Assembly (NCBI GenBank): GCA_016179745.1
Contig: JACPCP010000015.1
Location: 1-45,607, forward strand
DNA from: Candidatus Omnitrophota bacterium
GTDB lineage: Bacteria; Omnitrophota; Omnitrophia; Omnitrophales; JACQLI01
DNA: 45,607 nt
Reading direction: 5' to 3'
Under the pieces are notes generated by a model, which searched no databases, was not told the origin of the DNA, and worked only from the letters and a program-made list of their open reading frames with translations. The position numbers and the translations under genes are program-made. This document shows, one piece after another, positions 24,001-25,518 of the stretch (the first letter of the stretch is position 1; the number at the start of each line of letters is the position of its first letter).

Positions 24001-25497
24001 GAACCGGCCCGCCTGTCCTTTGAGGATTTCCGGGCACGGTATCCGCTCCTGGACGAGAAAGCCGCAAAGAAGTTTCACGCCATTGCCGAACGGGCCGGGG
24101 CTCAAGGATTTAAAATAGAATTTCTGAATTTGGGCCCGGGGACCTTCTATCGGAACACCAACCAGCCGCTTCAATACTTTGAACTTCTCTCATCTCTCGC
24201 CCGTCATCCTGTGACCAAGGCGATGCTGGATAATCCGAACTCGGTGATCGGGAACGTCATCGACCCCCGGATCCCACCGAGAGGGATTGGTCCGAGGGCG
24301 GTCATATTCGGGAATGTCATCAACGGCGACCGCCCTCGTCAAGTCCGTATTCACGGGGTCGTGACCTCCAGTATCCTTGGCGGAGCCATTGAAATTCCAA
24401 AAGGGGCCATGGTCGAGCAAATGCTGGCTCCCCGGGGATTGAAAGTTCAGGTAGGGACTTACAACCAGCATATGCTTATTTTGGGGCCCACAGGGCTCCT
24501 GCTCATCCGGGTTTCCTTCCCCCCCAATACCAACCTGAAAGAGGAGCGCAACGGAAGGAAGCTGTCCGATCTTGCCATCTTTCCCCGGGAGCCGGAGAAG
24601 GAGGCCCTTCCCATGGATCCGAGCGAAGAACATCCGGATAAATTTTCCATCACCCAGCTGAAAGAAAAAATGGATCAAGACCACACCTGGCCGATTTTTT
24701 ATTCGCTCCTGCCCACGTTCATTGAAGTAAAAGATAAGGCCCCAAAGATTGTGAGCTGGCTGGAAAGTTGGCTGAAGCAAAACCAGATCCAGTGGATTCA
24801 TCCCACCTCAGAGGGGACCGGATCCGAGGATCGTTCGGAAGTGAGACAAATGACAGAGGCCCTCGGAGGGATCGAAGAGTTTCGGCTCCAGACCCTCCTC
24901 GGCTTGAGGAAGGATCTGGGAAGGGAAAGATTCGACCGGCGGATGGAAGAAGCTCTTCGGGAGGTCCTTCATGAACGTGGAATCATGGGGCTGGGGACCG
25001 CCGCTATGAACGGAATTCTGGTGCTTGAAACGGCAGACCCGGCCCTGGTCCGGCGGATGAGCGGTGAAGTTCCGGACGGTGTTCGTCTGGTCCTCTATCC
25101 GAATCCCCGGACAACGTCCCGTGAAGGGCGAAGTGAACTTCGACGAATTCAGGCAGGCCATCCCCGGGTGATTGTGCCCGGAGAAGATGAGCTGGCCTCG
25201 ATGCCGAGCTTGAGCGGGTTCGTCGAAACATTTGTCATTCAAGGACTGGCGAGACAAAGAGGAGTCCCTTCAGAAAAGGTGCTTCAGATTGTGACGGCGT
25301 CCCCCGAAGGGAAAGAGTATCCCACGGAGGCAGTTGCGCTCCTTGAGGGCGCTCTCCTCAGGCTGGCCCTGGATCGGATTGTGGTGGCCGGCCGTCAGAG
25401 AATCCAAATTGCAGGGAGCGGAGTCGAGGCCGTGGATTTTTCGGAACTCATCTCCGAGGCGCTGGAACGTCTTGAGGCCGTGGGCCATTCAGCATAA
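1..25497 (+). CDS. Giant multi-domain envelope protein, 5'-partial, at least 8,498 aa
   Basis: The frame is open from base 1, so the ATG at 34 is internal and the true start lies upstream. The stop is TAA at 25495. In order it shows: a beta-rich repeat array (about 43-850); mostly helical and coiled-coil sequence with TolC/OEP-like hairpins (about 2380-7780); helical sequence I cannot assign (7780-11590); a D-x-G-L-L-x-x-H-A tandem repeat (11590-13435); more unassigned soluble sequence (13435-16020); a polytopic membrane module (16024-20778); and enzyme-like cassettes separated by RSE(V/L)R pentapeptides at 20860, 21727, 23089, 24832 and 25129. It ends in ...GHSA. Only 21 bases separate it from the next ORF, which suggests cotranscription. 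The layout suggests a trans-envelope protein with catalytic cassettes after the last membrane helix. No overall function is recognised. One uninterrupted frame with coherent domains argues against a false ORF. Confidence 0.9.
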   Translation: MGFVLVGDVQVMTVNGQRIDSPSGQLEVTNLLVSNIVGSVLIPAGFAFRLQAGRLQIRDLKQGGGFLDVNSVEFASLLRDSGNQDATVTSLRKAFRISFVADGSILFNGQAATGETVNQVISGVILAAVLVPAGFGFSVDDGGGLRIGRDVDGEFRTVNAPELLFILTDTNDGRGGALRQRLGVGIDATTGNLVAVNDFGRALLSNQASQLIAFLNLTVPTGSQVEVTATGRIFVTPPSKESAPGEKIEIPVKVWGDFLLSGTYQQVRNALGLRVENGRWTSSNVGIRALIDHSSGGLGSLIGFFMTGELKEVETRQVNGEDRILVIKTVGDRVVTYDLLNAARTLAVMMGDNRVLNRLGINPQTGEFDPANRLSSFYLHETNPFLSSLMTRLGLREGKVDREIIKGKRDEERLISETFDLLKTLGEIGGLLEDPGVLGNLGLKVDGATKGIIPDPESNSPIRRFLEDERTQSTVFDFAFFLAERSRPGGGVRVPVSEGRELTVAQYAEGIAKLVADPVLRGVIDEGLTAGRLAELDREKEKRAPGVEISGEEPPAIRSRQLIHNLVAITSDEKFLELSRNEVFIKVLGQEKLNGLVLFYASLVEFGSRGELLLRFPDKQPVPARRFFSALNEIVSEEAFFRLIGLSGSAGLYDFLTSDNLFIRKANGLLTGLALDRDVIEANMEKAGVRPLDAKLVKLIQQMVRVLPDVNKMREEANLRAVDPFRPDDFALLIAIATESLVPGVDVKDVLFEPTVQLALVGRLNLYETWRHNAARESKVRWQILELMRNARHDVDKQAIETFRAFVWAHGELKELKASRERLSQLRQGMGYASLSALQTLTQSGPYSPEGALLLWNQLRSVEEAIRFKEKNLRYLEIRARSLLGEIPEAENLSLATLKYIWGALELDRSLVSEIKALEKQEEILKKDLPEKIRAALGAPDVQAAIDTLVDVTRLLGLDTYGTILKIEPFLRATFSPQAYQDSRARGHDWLRAKIEVAQAKHRLVLERDKNAGLLVLAKEELDEWEKALEEAQNHEEALLKDGTVSPKLKAAANQSVRGILESYRRAEEEVARLEIAEMGYRRAEAAELIRPSTGEAVTVRATVDDLAHFAKAGQILGPQWQQILAARARLKGEKTVVLNRIALEGAVSFPMDLRKDKHFGQIFDQGVFSWSALIAIVLYDPDQPATIEKARLGVKLAETSFEDADDRLNLTIADFLIRFMDADENVERAEWELKAAQTRLDETRRKLAQAVDPQSREELQIQIMALERERHTKKAAVNHMKMGRLHTETDLKALVGLSPEARLEINPEEAFSFVNTKSLQAYHRYFETDSGGNILRLTGEGETLLGEVPKLLDLLEKTLKRLPEGEKAKLGKNIKMMREIYEKALATQDETSGLLARLKAELEKSAARKLTLEEQTETLEKKLNELGKILEKAPDSEEGRLLEANLLGHLLVLIDWEDPENFPKIEARLKEARAAVVRLYQLRGARPREDRELDGLQEAFIDLETKFQSRLQEEKAKKEEAAPLKVSTPEEIQTRFGALRGVLQDSSLSLDELEALEKELGEMLHQTRDAALLLEIRLVLIETENRLAGEALRLRDKWQPWKGTREGVKIMFGFMRKGETYDSRMTQLAERSLDASLRMTNALEEPVAAAPEEARDKFSELVENQNAISQRLHKKEIPSEKDRKEVGVNVAERLAGIDKKDLVEAYQEYESLLPFAQGNEELEAIRTELESVRHLMMEKVYLHLTGRNFVENISEIKTRIQGMEAKALETFRKKTLEPYEPYLESDTDFLLIANEALLRSVGLEGEKVTAKTSLKEIDRLLALLEEVRSLGALYESRRETEKIHLYTAKIEALEAGGKDQRALEVTLLALAVIRSLPESGRTVFEETENRLRGKETELRSRISAKADEVVKKLEEKERPEKEKKTKEEQSDAVQEALLREALDQEKAGADEEALRMARLLLARNPNLREADDLRDRILTRLIQETLAEIQERLKDPNASVEDLLKKVTDLAAGDKIIGLETGVRTPAFMLLLLGELQEFSRQFEAATEKFTPAQKRTHQALEGLRKILTGDVYPFAEGDMLIYQIAMRKAEITMVKKGEAWKIKIGAQSFFLGAAAGPLAFIAGFDIPDNVKARLLRHIPIVNFVTGALRYERDRQNEIKILKDEIKLLELQLDRLAEHRENQEIYLRNYHQTVYAEHRLAEAFLTRQARELDRVEKSLTVGAARESDVIEARNRLLRTQGELAKYRYQMTWNKARMEKAGMDPAPLEEEVAQAFHPEVTLGIQRTMGEAQTFYDLQRDRLEAHRRGLVAQSIRNIEGHEGGTLLFLPQTTPGQLSKAVSGMPLVVLTEVRDQARPSVVSSIALPVERLFMPVARQAVSYQRETQIENEERVTGLRNSIWQSYAGYVVAKNVAELLDPKEKTREEQLRDAELARELQQWGYGVVYFAESNLNDAKNEAVRAARDLDTTLLNLRHLLGEAGLEFNPYDFLPADLEGLGAADSLMALVLGTDPSHSRTAELIRERMERIRLGRQKLFIETLVPDIALKIEYPNPQTKEPRFGLSLVYSVLGSGRHYEKKILNVSEDQLRWQRMANPSKEMEALQILQNDLASAQGRMADLKKEAGERAEFDPVFKQLEQKFLSQRADLSDLKDLAEYTVAFDIRLRAAAVDYVLAYARLLEKLSSLGVKIPAELRLKAPSGKEKTSFEKQIRGEAQGVEGPSAAPKVSAPSRAGALAPETEKVLERWEAAKGSIQQAVDQADQKPARRFEPEADLLPFGPARDASLGLTNGNRAGVQIFEANLFNAYLWQPGRALDSLARHQFGDYADAKALLQIEYPRAYQEAKALVRDRFSALLKEAQEAVKKPEAEVSPEARAKYQAFLQMAPRIRLDEGDFYGHWYVWSTFALEAADIPFRLLSALPPDVKAELTAVLTPDFFLERIPDVERTVFEVRSQSFIGVVNFAGTSSDELRRGAAELHPVFSQIRNTLGLEPVAVDEPFTQFALAAYQNASQRWGYTPDEFKGVLTAVNGILADPAKPIQGFYGDFLARDAGGNYVAPLSRVAAQEGFTVLGGDILLVQRWNEDLKLLQTGELKQKVELAVKTVAGLEEDFRASLTLGGANYWAHAVIQEMMAEGVLTTPKDISGPAVAEILSRLKQKFDRLRMLEGATEDLWRTSGDLKPGEGIDHLNRIQMGSLSARMGLIEKEAQKEAEYQAKAKEYGRFVDLEKLIFPVLTSEPALKTLKLEPGFKLLDPEKGSDASGKWDYWTRTLVEKVYLREKFTETKQPEYESYEKWLGHFSKDDAGWQTELKNVEAFREAGKFQQLFSDLEFLGSGLRRHPGYLRDDKEVFGWYEAIWKEGVSIPAYLGLIDLYEQNGQPIKQLAHSKMLSPDPAGLYRMQGGTPQALMALKIYAAGGLEKLPDPDRILYQAFVGSHPVDEVREVLKEAQAMEARQSAPALHEGTRKHLEARIESLEADLRHNAQIQTGLSLFKSLLGKEIVKEKLKRLEELEDQASKNPLAPDEVKELEKLRDLPRAVPRIEDVPRMFEEYLKEKGKLGGPPSAALPGRRLEILSKTGAEFLEGGLAARLDTESRPIVESGYDSVLTGEPASEALPAPGAELVTPEEAGALVKGLEENWKDIQELWDALEVKDKNGNPAAFNWADPHHFGVLGATVLGGDLEGLTPGQIKTRTKGLIEILKDNSLMASYGGYLDEAVDTQLIPDGSTLKKELAASFFDPAKRETSYELWGRMAAAEKELFGDYDWEKELLDRKRENQRLDPDNAPIFEEGYPKSVEETRQWYGLSQAERFTKYGEMLKAVSGIKKGEETLHNEKRELRPRDKTKAEVQKARDNEGALKAQARFVVMISGWDEAKLNQSDFGRKMLNLWKEQHKTTEERIELYNQLLGIQSKIRGSLEDVLREDWGRRGLRKTALDLKSKTGVDSGLLLVHSFAAYLDYGDAGTYNDVLGILKKIRGDTGQTDSVEGLVGTIDLLSEEGSDSGLLMSHAAFVAVLKGFKETSLEKLRLQAEREQASGKKSVFFRTLYQFWKEFKDAAPADRVAPYRKILEIEGNLKRAGILEDLLEHRLNLRGTGISDPVLAGRDPGLLQAHAVAALVKYGGDTAKYNELLKVAKDIKPDIVKPAGGLDLMSEGGDDMGLLLAHAETITDPEQVLDWEKLKAGAAKSDFGRQMLEFWEGFVRKSIPDRTADYKDILTVIGKLKEKDGANEVPLEALIGKELNLRDPEGMDSGILLSHAVGGLIQYREKHPGDKDPENAARNYIGLINVARQIKGPLEKLIQPDLKAGGRTPGPDGLVHFNLLEEGGGDMGILMGSAGTVLDPKYFKGDVKKFVETAGVAEEIRTDFEGLLEIDLKKRNKTTLDLLAPEGADMGALMGAAGAFLEDKEKKDSEFKGDLAAYRARLGQAKEVREVTGRIYEALAGRDKGFTDFPEFDLLREEKEGETKWVPEQMGLLMAWAKEGKVKAEQFLGVVQSPAFGDYMHALADDAEGYDFRTVVHDNFKAAIGQRDESQKKQSYFHLVGRISSYSNLYPDVYSLETELLGRTALIRETGNLESARNSAAMGRLYNRVQLGEEEVAIGRDRVSTTTELEKAFYSLVLEQAALQKGSSWTDADRQAAENGFPVFFTEMQSGRMNKIWKNQMTGLPAPNPDWTERDYQQAAEVWQAAAKPWVEEHQKILDLLDEGEIEFKMHPTKTKEKLYYPVEMEFDLHKERVGTLDYLETWKNKKFTGLDDTQSPVRKSFEEYYKYDQLQGLVDYWHRALHENPEGRTEPMTFKDIERVMDRTKRAWKFYKTYWEPEGVFLTKGDMMAIVYGGVKTEQLEGYFVQGLLVLALAQGRQDKLPDEYREMIPDVKFKGLEEIDSKLKGLEKVNLGRKLKFRELNSYIYELDLLLKNYWHSDLRKFGSHLPDMRFLAVRKLAGKMGFVDPHDVDKTYLLYAGDAGEKQREIMWQAAWHLKRAALPGTDAYQFLEALYDNVQDGVRFHQILEFGERVMEGVRDARFNHSLTFDKEMLADEAQLAKFLILRLATRPSKRDLVTQEEKKAARIYTEADTQEQKREFLDWLIEQNQIHGRIDEGLKDEVLKLPTSEEINAVINDLKTLMHEFVEEMRIQPEAGQVLKALLKIRSEKSVENFLKIEEGILKFYLQEILTPAPVSLNEKEMEMTPGEFLPVEAEQNGIALPDTDREKWLKAVNSETISKYVVRRIFTDWKHWKEREVELGFPATERLQWEDFLRMVARVRGVPLKEAGILDEAASPSLTQKQRSNRDGFESAQRVEVEHTLQPVMERIVAEGNERVKEELRTGERKFSLEVKLEKASPERIGTERIVAAGVIATLLSGLIYLLVLLGAFSDYLQRQAFKPDPSGRGGKAVKRSDWEFVKTHLIPKESFNKFKTMWERLTGRLPEVPSLTFRAMIYFPVLFGLPLLFIWRMYSTFDPANSIIWLAMLDLTVTYPLIVNNVHIQLDWITTRLFPQSARADDKEARYRTIAPEAEKHTPYYTGKNGSPRHAEDLLEMKGKDVDPNEIKNQFPHKAGLDADLPGDERDIFIKVVEVNGQEKILPLSDPEAQAALANPAGRKVTIIYTRLSVFTPPSYDKVWDRLEAKLKRQIDEADRKKMQKELLEWFEEKFEANWRMNRIERAFEDDSFRLFGVRFSGSEKIKFGDIFGDEFFLRNTIDSLSNNLDPNGRVTLTILTQFGADLVKANRDYQAGRIDQNHPDYSKVLTYQFIIKILNYARRQVIIIGQSRFNSAQYTNPFYGGRRDDNATLARSGRELIYWTPPEDFQFDKKQGHLAAFTDYMMGIDGPPPVKAGEPIPGLRNQGRVEDPVGALLVDLMGVIFGLVGYQWVASAILLFFGANLILIPGYPVWVGLVLTFVGLRLGKELMSYIRPSNFKPPRRGDKYFVEELYQTGDTDLGYNPQHLLRTRVRTGTDSEGKAVFSTNAEGSWAGFLLDEKNRAGDNPADPQYWFGKLLFPIRKAVEVASHSRFWPAFLVPDTIILTPKNKETLYSRNEDFAGLLGTFYKLADQMVLGVSNMTGKGLVIFEPWWGQGDARNFPTPWWFVLAGNLAGSMAGLALSVLFMNGNYLTFWMFGFQFLGLVATLVMGARIGGALATVPHKQLSHDYKEAERAGAIIVVNIGITEPATTNRMETDTRVNERWFIGDFLRFVLDIFKAGAKAVYRWITEQGPLGYQSTLLFGIWIIKRYIVDPAFSGLANFYSHSIPHTTEYDMGSMILSSNAWGTLLAILISIFILGFLRNVRGVGGEKDEASTLSPFARKVNFTLMAIPLILLMAHWIGLLSLSAGLLEMVFIAGLPAFGYFPAKILERYNLDTTPLRFLILLGSPFLGGAVAPMVNPGLVVFNFPEVLLLFLLTIQMFLVNPILFGSARGRMWHKTAFFYLSTTLSLGNAIRIFKFFVRVVIKTSMVSYQDFKSKWDLSLGALIGTPYVLLSKLAIFVVPPVLFFDIGGYRSAVIAPLSKLLRLADFYGPVSLGGMQVFITGHPYVTAVFLGMAAVWFLYRSSRLVDLPIRDQQHPWVAFASVAVRNILLLGSYLYFWDVFLTALFGISSGIFFHSNLWTFIFGVTFLWSWSMSPWHDWFMSKALPKGYPAATVPMSFRKAKMLFRHFINSLLLEFFDRVQLDEASMNEKYAWSFKFKSSEQPKPGDPDIHYVFKIAGVRNWKENRTQLAGLSSVPNMLFNLGFYSGIFFGMSFFVVTIFLHSLQFGWPSFLYYAFSAIPVTFLLPALAGFAAVNILMIFPLGGLVLEEYRRYIADETTSIRDGLGPTRTGYQVLYALFVKGGKNNLPPPENWLNGVVRKGFIWGGEKALNLLARLPFGVGKSFIRLLSANDDGTPLFRAKPIGKKTIGDVMPREFPKPGPWRTWLMLGLEAVALAAVLYFMKGVNKDKERTTGPATSRPAAEQTVDIVPPRSEVRMPETGRLKRINPAVHPDPKVVIFDLDGTLVDSLGIQEEAFGRLYYWIVKGDLRGRDSSEYAAAGKEFLKRTMGMLFTAQVLRMLKESPASEKTLKARAVRIAERYKIPAEKIQGRSSGNAYLEIYEAFLTEKLAQTGVKRLAGVEGFLNYLKERDIPIHILTGGLAKMAYELPRRAGVTHDFKEHHGASHETFRVTTGKAHFIEKIRGMHRAKPHQVLVFGDGAGDMRATRLRNRKIAVGIGLAKGSPDLAQELEASGADFIGHSLRDWKSWKKTLNLEAAPAKRSELRTSARSDSYEFVKQVEHEAGAPGDQHFLGIAEELKLGYLTPEEARQEVERRVRHRYLDLEKLVQEGESSVPIALYEMLRRQVEEKDKLTSDDRPGFIPEGFAPGAPYYQGTTVHLFDRGSYEGPRYYLGLNVPGRKLRFRGVKGHTNRTGDNCFLCQKNIPPREIGIKFAGLAKSYTIFANPFPYGFFHFVMVHDDHRRQFLDQKTLLEVIRLSHELPDFVFMHNGEAGASIPSHHHWQGFKVGASLSMTRFKEHLDIDPSLNKPLIHGDAFTTSYGEKVNYVIGTFPIYLYINEALKPSSGLYGRLEIYRDEPDFLAAKVRDWYEGVSAYLVEGTNPEQVAELVDALVRKLTDEVGAGYSLALQQMERTTTKRVSVLIFPRPMGRRPQLAQNTILIGAPEMGGLINIADHPGYFTNLALNQVADLMRDESLPYDRLGPLDEELARRFRARSEVRTQAAAQARIRAELTGTQRALIKNERELRKRLKEVLADRTQDFSDIILVVNEKNSENARRLIERQLIGTVIPKSMELGRDIWIIEQTGAGSITDPMQAIQKVLERKRDLFIKAGEDPETVDRLLEASAFFVVTMSGKASRSLTDKAFLRLPQPRGKGPIGSYLARVLLQRLYYPRVPGAVIHSIDTMNIPRFLPGELGAADIQMIGAPLGTRNREVPTLGMAALRHPRRAGSQAIEFVGEKYTREELDQLQAAGRIGKEIDVNHAVYFLKWKPIRWLIGEVEAMKQAPPGAPYNWVESFFEPARLSFEDFRARYPLLDEKAAKKFHAIAERAGAQGFKIEFLNLGPGTFYRNTNQPLQYFELLSSLARHPVTKAMLDNPNSVIGNVIDPRIPPRGIGPRAVIFGNVINGDRPRQVRIHGVVTSSILGGAIEIPKGAMVEQMLAPRGLKVQVGTYNQHMLILGPTGLLLIRVSFPPNTNLKEERNGRKLSDLAIFPREPEKEALPMDPSEEHPDKFSITQLKEKMDQDHTWPIFYSLLPTFIEVKDKAPKIVSWLESWLKQNQIQWIHPTSEGTGSEDRSEVRQMTEALGGIEEFRLQTLLGLRKDLGRERFDRRMEEALREVLHERGIMGLGTAAMNGILVLETADPALVRRMSGEVPDGVRLVLYPNPRTTSREGRSELRRIQAGHPRVIVPGEDELASMPSLSGFVETFVIQGLARQRGVPSEKVLQIVTASPEGKEYPTEAVALLEGALLRLALDRIVVAGRQRIQIAGSGVEAVDFSELISEALERLEAVGHSA
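43..850 (+). repeat. Degenerate beta-rich protein repeats, about 95 aa each, at the visible N-terminus
   Basis: Three tandem units begin near 43, 322 and 616, giving periods of 93 and 98 residues. Each contains a hydrophobic stretch leading into P-A-G-F-x-F (or V-P-T-G-S), then G-x-L-x-I, then a T-x-x-L-R segment ending in a strand before the next N-G-Q. The bases before 43 encode the end of another unit, so the array continues upstream of the window. The pattern of short alternating hydrophobic strands and glycines suggests a beta-solenoid or adhesin-like fold. The family is not recognised. Confidence 0.55.
2380..7780 (+). other. Coiled-coil region with repeated TolC/OEP-like helical hairpins (domain of the giant protein)
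   Basis: This stretch is dominated by E/K/R/A/L heptad-like sequence. Several sub-blocks resemble the outer-membrane efflux protein (TolC) pattern of long helices, a G-x-x-x-x-x-D-V turn, another helix and a closing L-x-x-L-x-G. Examples are around 2390-2700 (ends LLGEIPE), 2940-3920 (ends ALVGLSPEARLEI), 6340-6810 (VGAARESDVIEARNRLL) and 7120-7740 (ends with a strand-rich LSLVYSVLG segment). A TPR-like patch lies near 5830-5940. The OEP assignment comes from pattern recognition only. Generic coiled coil is the alternative. Confidence 0.45.
11590..13435 (+). repeat. Tandem protein repeat with D-x-G-(L/I)-L-x-x-H-A core
   Basis: Eight copies of a core resembling DSGLLMSHA lie near 11821, 11989, 12307, 12463, 12739, 12973, 13162 and 13405. 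The last three have lost the His (MGSA, MGAA, MAWA). A second conserved block, SDFGRQMLEFW-like and followed by DRxxxYxxIL, recurs at 11629, 12112 and 12553. The composite unit is therefore about 150-160 residues with two cores per unit. Helical sequence of the form Y-x-x-L-L-x-V-A-K-x-I follows alternate cores. I recognise no family. The conserved Asp and His could be structural or ligand-binding. Confidence 0.7.
16024..20778 (+). other. Polytopic membrane module, about 18-20 predicted helices (domain of the giant protein)
   Basis: Hydrophobic segments of about 20 residues start near 16042, 16300 and 16381. A hydrophilic insert of about 360 residues follows (16460-17545). Further segments lie near 17551, 17600, 17650, 18241, 18310, 18649, 18766, 18907, 18970, 19080, 19150, 19410, 19580, 19680, 19740, 19800, 20161, 20250, 20300 and 20719. 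The module ends in a single helix and a polar linker that runs into the first RSEVR site. It could be a transporter, a polysaccharide-handling channel or an anchor. I see no recognisable transporter signature or DxD glycosyltransferase motif. GC is visibly lower here than in the flanking sequence, including in hydrophilic parts. Confidence 0.75.
20875..21726 (+). other. HAD-superfamily phosphatase cassette (domain of the giant protein)
   Basis: This 284-residue unit lies between the RSEVR at 20860 and the RSELR at 21727. All four HAD motifs are visible: IFDLDGTLVDS (nucleophile and acid Asp, from about 20938), the Thr of HILTGG (about 21349), a Lys in TTGKAHFIEKI (about 21460) and VFGDGAGDM (about 21532). 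The insertion before motif II resembles phosphoglycolate phosphatase or beta-phosphoglucomutase-type caps. It should hydrolyse a small phosphorylated metabolite, and the substrate cannot be read from sequence. It follows directly after the last membrane helix, so it should be on the cytosolic face if it uses cytosolic substrates. Confidence 0.85.
21742..23088 (+). other. GDP-hexose phosphorylase / GalT-like HIT-superfamily cassette (domain of the giant protein)
   Basis: This 449-residue unit lies between the RSELR at 21727 and the RSEVR at 23089. Visible features are a Cys pair in NCFLCQ (about 22192), a strand FPYGFFHFVMVHDDH (about 22285) and the active-site-like SIPSHHHWQ (about 22432). 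The last matches the H-x-H-x-Q type site of galactose-1-phosphate uridylyltransferase, Ap4A phosphorylase and plant VTC2-type GDP-L-galactose/GDP-glucose phosphorylases. These enzymes transfer nucleotidyl groups between sugar phosphates or phosphate through a nucleotidyl-histidine. The spacing looks closer to the VTC2/DUF4922 group than to classical GalT. The exact sugar is unknown. Confidence 0.7.
23104..24831 (+). other. Possible sugar nucleotidyltransferase-like cassette (domain of the giant protein)
   Basis: This 576-residue unit lies between the RSEVR sites at 23089 and 24832. A GAGSITDP loop (about 23368) and VVTMSGKASRSLT (about 23491) may mark a nucleotide-binding core. FYRNTNQPLQYF (about 24148) resembles the N-T-N motif of UDP-sugar pyrophosphorylases. 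A strand-rich tail with VIFGNVINGD and GVVTSSILGGAIE (about 24300-24400) resembles a left-handed beta-helix end. The neighbouring HAD and GDP-hexose phosphorylase-like cassettes fit sugar-nucleotide chemistry. No single diagnostic motif is complete, so this is a weak call. Confidence 0.35.
24847..25494 (+). other. Two short C-terminal cassettes of unknown function
   Basis: An RSELR at 25129 splits this stretch into units of 94 and 117 residues. The first is helical and then strand-rich (GIMGLGTAAMNGILVLE, then VRLVLYPNPRT). The second has a helical middle and a strand pair (ALDRIVVAGRQRIQIAG) before a final helix and the terminus GHSA. Neither is recognised. Their small size and separation by the same pentapeptide used around full enzymes makes them look like independent folding units. 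Confidence 0.5.
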
Positions 25498-25518
25498 AAA
25501 GATGAAACTTCAGACAAG

